Source: Sulfurovum sp. (GTDB taxonomy: Bacteria; Campylobacterota; Campylobacteria; Campylobacterales; Sulfurovaceae). Taken from it: DNA of 8,045 bases. Numbering within the stretch: the first letter of the stretch is position 1; every line of letters begins with the position of its first letter. Positions 5,154-8,045 of the stretch are shown here, in pieces. The stretch spans positions 1 to 8,045 of the forward strand of contig WGDG01000008.1 in NCBI GenBank assembly GCA_015493425.1, written 5' to 3'. Both the position numbers and the translations under genes were made by a program. Under the pieces are notes generated by a model. That model saw only the letters and a list, made by a program, of their open reading frames with translations, had not been told where the DNA came from and ran no database searches.

Positions 5154-6781
5154 GAGAGCGTTTCCTCGATGCGATCGTAGAGGGCTACCCTTTTTGCTTC
5201 GGACAATTCTCCTTTGTAAAAACGGTAGAGTTCATCGGTGATCTCCTTCCATTGTGGTTGTTGTTCAAACTTTCTATAAGCCTCCACCACAAACGATGGT
5301 AGTCTATCGGTTTGATTCTCTTTGTATCGCACAAACTGGTTTTTTTGGAATTTGATGTCAAGCTCTCTTTTCCATATGGGGTCGAGCAATGTGTTCATCT
5401 TTTTGTTGGAAATCTTGGATGTGTTGACAGGTTGTGGCGTTGGGGTGGGGCTTGTCGCGTGGGTGCTCTTTTGCTTGGGTGCGGAGGCGAAGAGCTCACT
5501 GTAGAGTCTGAGGTATTCTTTGTCTTTTTTTGCTTTTTCAAATTCATTTATTTTTATTTCTTTGCCATCGTGACGGAAATTTCCGGTAGGTTTTTGAAGC
5601 AAAGGGTATAAATGTTTTCTGCCGTTTGGAATTGTTAAGACTTTTTGGGTTTCAAAAATGGCCATCAGTTCTTTATACTGTTCTGTGCCTTTCCAAGTTG
5701 AATTGCAATGCTGTTGGCACCATTCATTCATCTCGGTCTCGAAAGCTTTGAGATAGTCATTGATATTTGATTGTAACAATCCGACGTTGTCTTTATTGTT
5801 GTGCTCAGAATGAATGTGCTTGATCTCAAGACTAATTTCACCATATCCAAGAGGCTTGGCCATCCCGATATTGTGATGATGTGTATCTGATTGACCATGA
5901 AACGTAAGGGCACTTAGCAATGCTCCTATTTCCGCTTTTCGAAGATTGTGATATCTTATCTTGCCTGTGAATTTTGTTTTAGCTTCAAGTGGACGAAATT
6001 GCGTGGCACTATCACTGTTTTTTGTGGTTGGTGGATTGGTTCCTATCCCCTTTTGTAGTGGATAGAATTTCCATCCGGAGATCTCAGCATCATCTGCCAT
6101 AAGATCTTTGTAGGATATTACTTTTTCTCTTTTTTGTTTCAAATGGGTTTGTTTAATATAATTGGGGAAATATGTCTCTTTGGGTTCACCCAAGATCTCT
6201 TGTTCTATTTTGTTTGACTCGTAATACTCGGTAGCTCGAAGATGGGAGACGGTAACCCTCCCTTTCAGTGATAACGCACCATTGTTTTTGGACGCGCCAA
6301 AGATTGTTTGTACTAAATCCAAACTCTCTGGCTCAATATTCTGACGTATGGCATCTTTGATCGTATATTTATAATCAATTTTTGTATAACGATTTATCCT
6401 TTTTTTGAGTTTCTTGGTATGCTTTTTTTCATCGATTGTCATTTCGCCAAAAGATAAAACTTTCAGCTTATTTCTAAGCATATTTCTAAACGATGAGCCG
6501 GGGATGTAGTATATTTTCTCTCCTTGTACATTTCGGTAATAGCAAAATTCAGTAGAGACCTTGTGTGTCTTTCCGTCTTTTGTCACCTCATAGTAGAGCC
6601 CATCATCAGATTCATCTACTTCATGGTTGCGGATATAGATCGGTTTTTTTTTTTTTTCTTCTATTGTGATCTCTCCGCTTTCGCCATCACTAAAGGGTAC
6701 ATCGTGGCTTACTTTTGGGCCCCAATCAGGATAAAAAACTTCGTGATTGACAGGTACGAAAAAATATGGTGAGAGCATCAT
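5150..6781 (-). CDS. Cas7-type RAMP protein, TIGR03986 / Cas7-insertion kind
   Basis: This 543-residue protein looks like a backbone subunit of the type III effector. It opens with SPYFFVPVN and HDVPFSDGESGEI (26-38), which fits the TIGR03986 RAMP group; Asp27 is a candidate catalytic residue. IPGSSFRNMLRNKL at 93-106 is the classic RAMP helix motif, FGASKNNGALSLKGRV lies at 161-176, and the glycine-rich loop GMAKPLGYGE is at 306-315. The roughly 200 residues between helix motif and loop are longer than in a plain Cas7. A Pro/Thr-rich linker (about 433-459) leads to a charged, probably helical C-terminal region (460-543) I cannot assign. The start has AAGGAGG 6 bases upstream and overlaps the preceding stop as ATGA. 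Codons 42-46 contain a run of 14 A residues. The middle of the gene is visibly more AT-rich than its neighbours. The family call is from memory of motifs. Confidence 0.85.
   Translation of the reverse strand: MMLSPYFFVPVNHEVFYPDWGPKVSHDVPFSDGESGEITIEEKKKKPIYIRNHEVDESDDGLYYEVTKDGKTHKVSTEFCYYRNVQGEKIYYIPGSSFRNMLRNKLKVLSFGEMTIDEKKHTKKLKKRINRYTKIDYKYTIKDAIRQNIEPESLDLVQTIFGASKNNGALSLKGRVTVSHLRATEYYESNKIEQEILGEPKETYFPNYIKQTHLKQKREKVISYKDLMADDAEISGWKFYPLQKGIGTNPPTTKNSDSATQFRPLEAKTKFTGKIRYHNLRKAEIGALLSALTFHGQSDTHHHNIGMAKPLGYGEISLEIKHIHSEHNNKDNVGLLQSNINDYLKAFETEMNEWCQQHCNSTWKGTEQYKELMAIFETQKVLTIPNGRKHLYPLLQKPTGNFRHDGKEIKINEFEKAKKDKEYLRLYSELFASAPKQKSTHATSPTPTPQPVNTSKISNKKMNTLLDPIWKRELDIKFQKNQFVRYKENQTDRLPSFVVEAYRKFEQQPQWKEITDELYRFYKGELSEAKRVALYDRIEETLS
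6644..6657 (-). repeat. Homopolymer of 14 A (coding strand) inside the RAMP gene
   Basis: Fourteen consecutive T on the plus strand, read as A14 in the mRNA, encode the EKKKK stretch near residues 42-46. Loss of one A leads to a TAG and gain of one A to a TGA within about 10 codons, so any slippage would truncate the protein to roughly 55 residues. Confidence 0.9.
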
Positions 6782-7203
6782 GAGTCGCCTCCTTGGTCAA
6801 ATCCTGCAAAAACCACTTTTGACAGCTTCAGGGCTTTGAAGTCATGGTTGTCTTCATCTTCTACAGCTTCCCATATCTGCGCCATATTGACTACGCCGTA
6901 GTGGCTCTGGTACGATTGAATGTCTTCTCCGGTTGCTTCGGCAGTGGAAGTCTCATCGAGATACCAGCTGCCATTGATGTAGCGTACGGTGATGCTGTTT
7001 TCCGTAGTCGTAGTCGTAGTCGGGGAGAAAAAGTGTGCTTCGTAGAGAAGCGCATTTTCCTCGGGAGGGACTATGTGAATGCTACCGTCTCGAAACACGT
7101 CTTTATCTTCAATCTGGCGGTTTGAAAACTGCACGTAGCCCTCGTAGCCATTGAGTGCATTGAGCACTGCGATTACTTCATCTTGGTTAGTATACTTAGG
7201 CAT
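6778..7203 (-). CDS. csx19: Csx19-like type III-D accessory subunit
   Basis: A 141-residue acidic protein with no membrane segment. It begins MPKYTNQDEVIAVLNALNGY. The central ALLYEAHFFS (51-60), ITVRYINGSWYLDE (71-84) and the later MAQIWEA...DFKALKLSKVVFAGF (about 107-135) are reminiscent of the TIGR03984/Csx19 group, small proteins encoded among type III-D effector genes and found in the III-Dv complex. Context agrees: it lies between two Cas7-type genes. A longer reading from 7314 is open, but its extra 37 residues are Arg/Trp/Pro-rich and lie in the preceding gene, while the start at 7203 has GAGGAGG 6 bases upstream. It overlaps the preceding stop by 8 bases and the next start by 4. Thr62-Thr67 come from a short tandem repeat. 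The gene is certain; the Csx19 name is moderate. Confidence 0.8.
   Translation of the reverse strand: MPKYTNQDEVIAVLNALNGYEGYVQFSNRQIEDKDVFRDGSIHIVPPEENALLYEAHFFSPTTTTTTENSITVRYINGSWYLDETSTAEATGEDIQSYQSHYGVVNMAQIWEAVEDEDNHDFKALKLSKVVFAGFDQGGDS
7003..7022. repeat. Tandem CGTAGT hexamer, about 3.3 copies
   Basis: The unit CGTAGT repeats three times and begins a fourth. On the coding strand it gives ACT ACG pairs, that is six consecutive threonines in the Csx19-like protein. Gain or loss of a unit keeps the frame and changes the run by two residues. Confidence 0.85.
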
Positions 7204-8045
7204 GGGATACCTCCTCTTTCTTCTCCTCGATAAACACACCGTGCCCCTTGCTCGCCATCCCGCCCAGCGGCAGCCAGCCTCTCTTGAGATCGGCGATGGC
7301 CTCATCCAGGGCATTCTTGAACTTTTGTTCGATACCTTCGTCCAAGATCAAGATAATGGATACGGTGATGCTCTCTGTATGCACCGTCTCTTCATTGAAC
7401 AGGGCTTGGCCTATGGGTGCCGAGGTAAAATCATCGATGGCGATATGGTCAAACACTTTCGACTGAGCTGCATGCTCCTCTATATAAATATCGTCGATGT
7501 AGATGTGCCCTTTGTGGCCTGTTTCGTTACCATTGTTGTCTATATTGCTCCTGACTCCGAAGATCGCTTTGACGGCAGCGTTGTTTTCGCCTGTATTTTT
7601 TTCTATTATGTCGGGATCGTCTGCAAAGATGCCTTTGAACCTGTTGAAATGAAACGCCGTACGGTGAGAGAGGGAGCCTTTGATGGAGCTGGCCGGGATG
7701 AGGAGCATGGGTTTGAGTGTTTGGGCATCATAATCGACCTCAGCCTCTCTGACGGCGATATGATCGACTCTCTCTCCGCTGTCGCCACCATAATCTCTCC
7801 CGAAACCGCTGCCGAAGATGTAGAAACTCTCCGGTTTGAGCCTGAAGGAGTAGTCGGAGCAGGTGCTGTCGTCGATCGCGTGTCTGTAGGTCTCTATCCC
7901 CTCAAAGATACTCCAGTCCTGATTGAGACTTGATGAGAGCCGGTAGTAATCATAGCTTGTCACATCAAAACACTTATACGTGATCGTCTCACCAAGAGGC
8001 TTGAGGTTGCCCAGTCCCCCTGTGGTCTTGGAGCCGATCCTGAAG
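7196..8045 (-). CDS. Tandem Cas7 (Cas7-2x-like) RAMP protein, 5' end outside the window
   Basis: 282 residues are visible; the frame stays open to the window edge, so the start lies beyond 8045. Counting from the first full codon at 8044, residues 2-14 read RIGSKTTGGLGNL, a glycine-rich loop that would close an earlier RAMP domain. A second complete Csm3-like Cas7 domain follows: VDHIAVREAEV with Asp94 at the position of the Csm3 RNA-cleaving aspartate, IPASSIKGSLSHR at 116-128, IFG at 161-163, HIAIDDFTSAPIG about 200-212, and the closing loop LGGMASKGHGVF at 260-271. Two joined Cas7 units match Cas7-2x of type III-Dv effectors, which bind crRNA and cut target RNA. A GTG at 7963 could be mistaken for a start, but coding clearly continues upstream of it. 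The 3' end overlaps the Csx19-like gene by 8 bases. Confidence 0.88.
   Translation of the reverse strand, partial: FRIGSKTTGGLGNLKPLGETITYKCFDVTSYDYYRLSSSLNQDWSIFEGIETYRHAIDDSTCSDYSFRLKPESFYIFGSGFGRDYGGDSGERVDHIAVREAEVDYDAQTLKPMLLIPASSIKGSLSHRTAFHFNRFKGIFADDPDIIEKNTGENNAAVKAIFGVRSNIDNNGNETGHKGHIYIDDIYIEEHAAQSKVFDHIAIDDFTSAPIGQALFNEETVHTESITVSIILILDEGIEQKFKNALDEAIADLKRGWLPLGGMASKGHGVFIEEKKEEVSHA
7210..7216 (-). promoter_or_regulatory. Ribosome binding site of the Csx19-like gene
   Basis: GAGGAGG on the minus strand, 6 bases before the ATG at 7203-7201. It lies within the end of the tandem RAMP gene and decides the start of the downstream gene. Confidence 0.75.

Noticed and set aside
7204..7314. 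Longer start for the Csx19-like gene
   Set aside because: The added residues are an Arg/Trp/Pro-rich out-of-frame reading of the tandem Cas7 gene. GAGGAGG directly before the ATG at 7203 supports the shorter protein.
7151..7933. 260-codon open frame on the plus strand
   Set aside because: It lies opposite the tandem Cas7 gene, whose RAMP motifs are clear, and its translation shows no recognisable domain. It is an antisense shadow.
7961..7963. GTG as the start of the tandem Cas7 gene
   Set aside because: The frame stays open upstream to the window edge and encodes a RAMP glycine-rich loop (RIGSKTTGGLGNL), so the gene begins outside the window.

Overview
This window holds most of a type III CRISPR-Cas locus. 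Every gene is on the minus strand, so the locus reads from high to low coordinates. The order is: a tandem Cas7 (RAMP) protein cut by the window edge (7196-8045), a small Csx19-like protein (6778-7203), a long Cas7-type RAMP of the TIGR03986 kind (5150-6781), a CARF-HEPN ribonuclease of the Csx1/DxTHG kind (3795-5153), a small membrane-anchored protein I do not recognise (3250-3750), Cas2 (2975-3250), a reverse transcriptase-Cas1 fusion (826-2994), a 420-base leader (406-825), and a CRISPR array (1-405) that runs off the left edge.

The set of tandem Cas7, Csx19-like protein and long Cas7 with an insertion resembles the type III-D effector described in cyanobacteria (III-Dv: Cas10, Cas7-Cas5-Cas11, Cas7-2x, Csx19, Cas7-insertion). 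Cas10 and the Cas5-containing subunit are not in view and should lie beyond 8045. The four upstream genes overlap by 8, 4 and 4 bases and look like one translationally coupled unit. After a 44-base gap with a possible -10 box, a second unit follows: membrane protein, cas2 and RT-cas1, overlapping by 1 and 20 bases. The membrane gene is therefore coupled to the adaptation genes, not to the effector genes.

The array has six repeats of 37 bases (the first truncated at the edge) and five spacers of 35-46 bases. In the minus sense each repeat ends in a GCCC/GGGC stem followed by exactly 8 bases, ATTAAAAC, the shape of a type III crRNA 5' tag. This fixes the direction of transcription and places the leader between RT-cas1 and the array. 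The leader carries a family of AAAGTGCGTAYAT-like motifs, including a perfect 16-base inverted pair, and a sequence resembling part of the CRISPR repeat.

Working model: RT-Cas1 and Cas2 add spacers, possibly copied from RNA. crRNAs guide the Cas7-based complex to RNA. Cyclic oligoadenylate made by the unseen Cas10 activates the CARF-HEPN RNase and perhaps the membrane protein. The organism is a Gram-negative-like bacterium of moderate GC with strong AAGGAG-type ribosome binding sites. A sulfur-oxidising Campylobacterota lineage is my guess, at low confidence.
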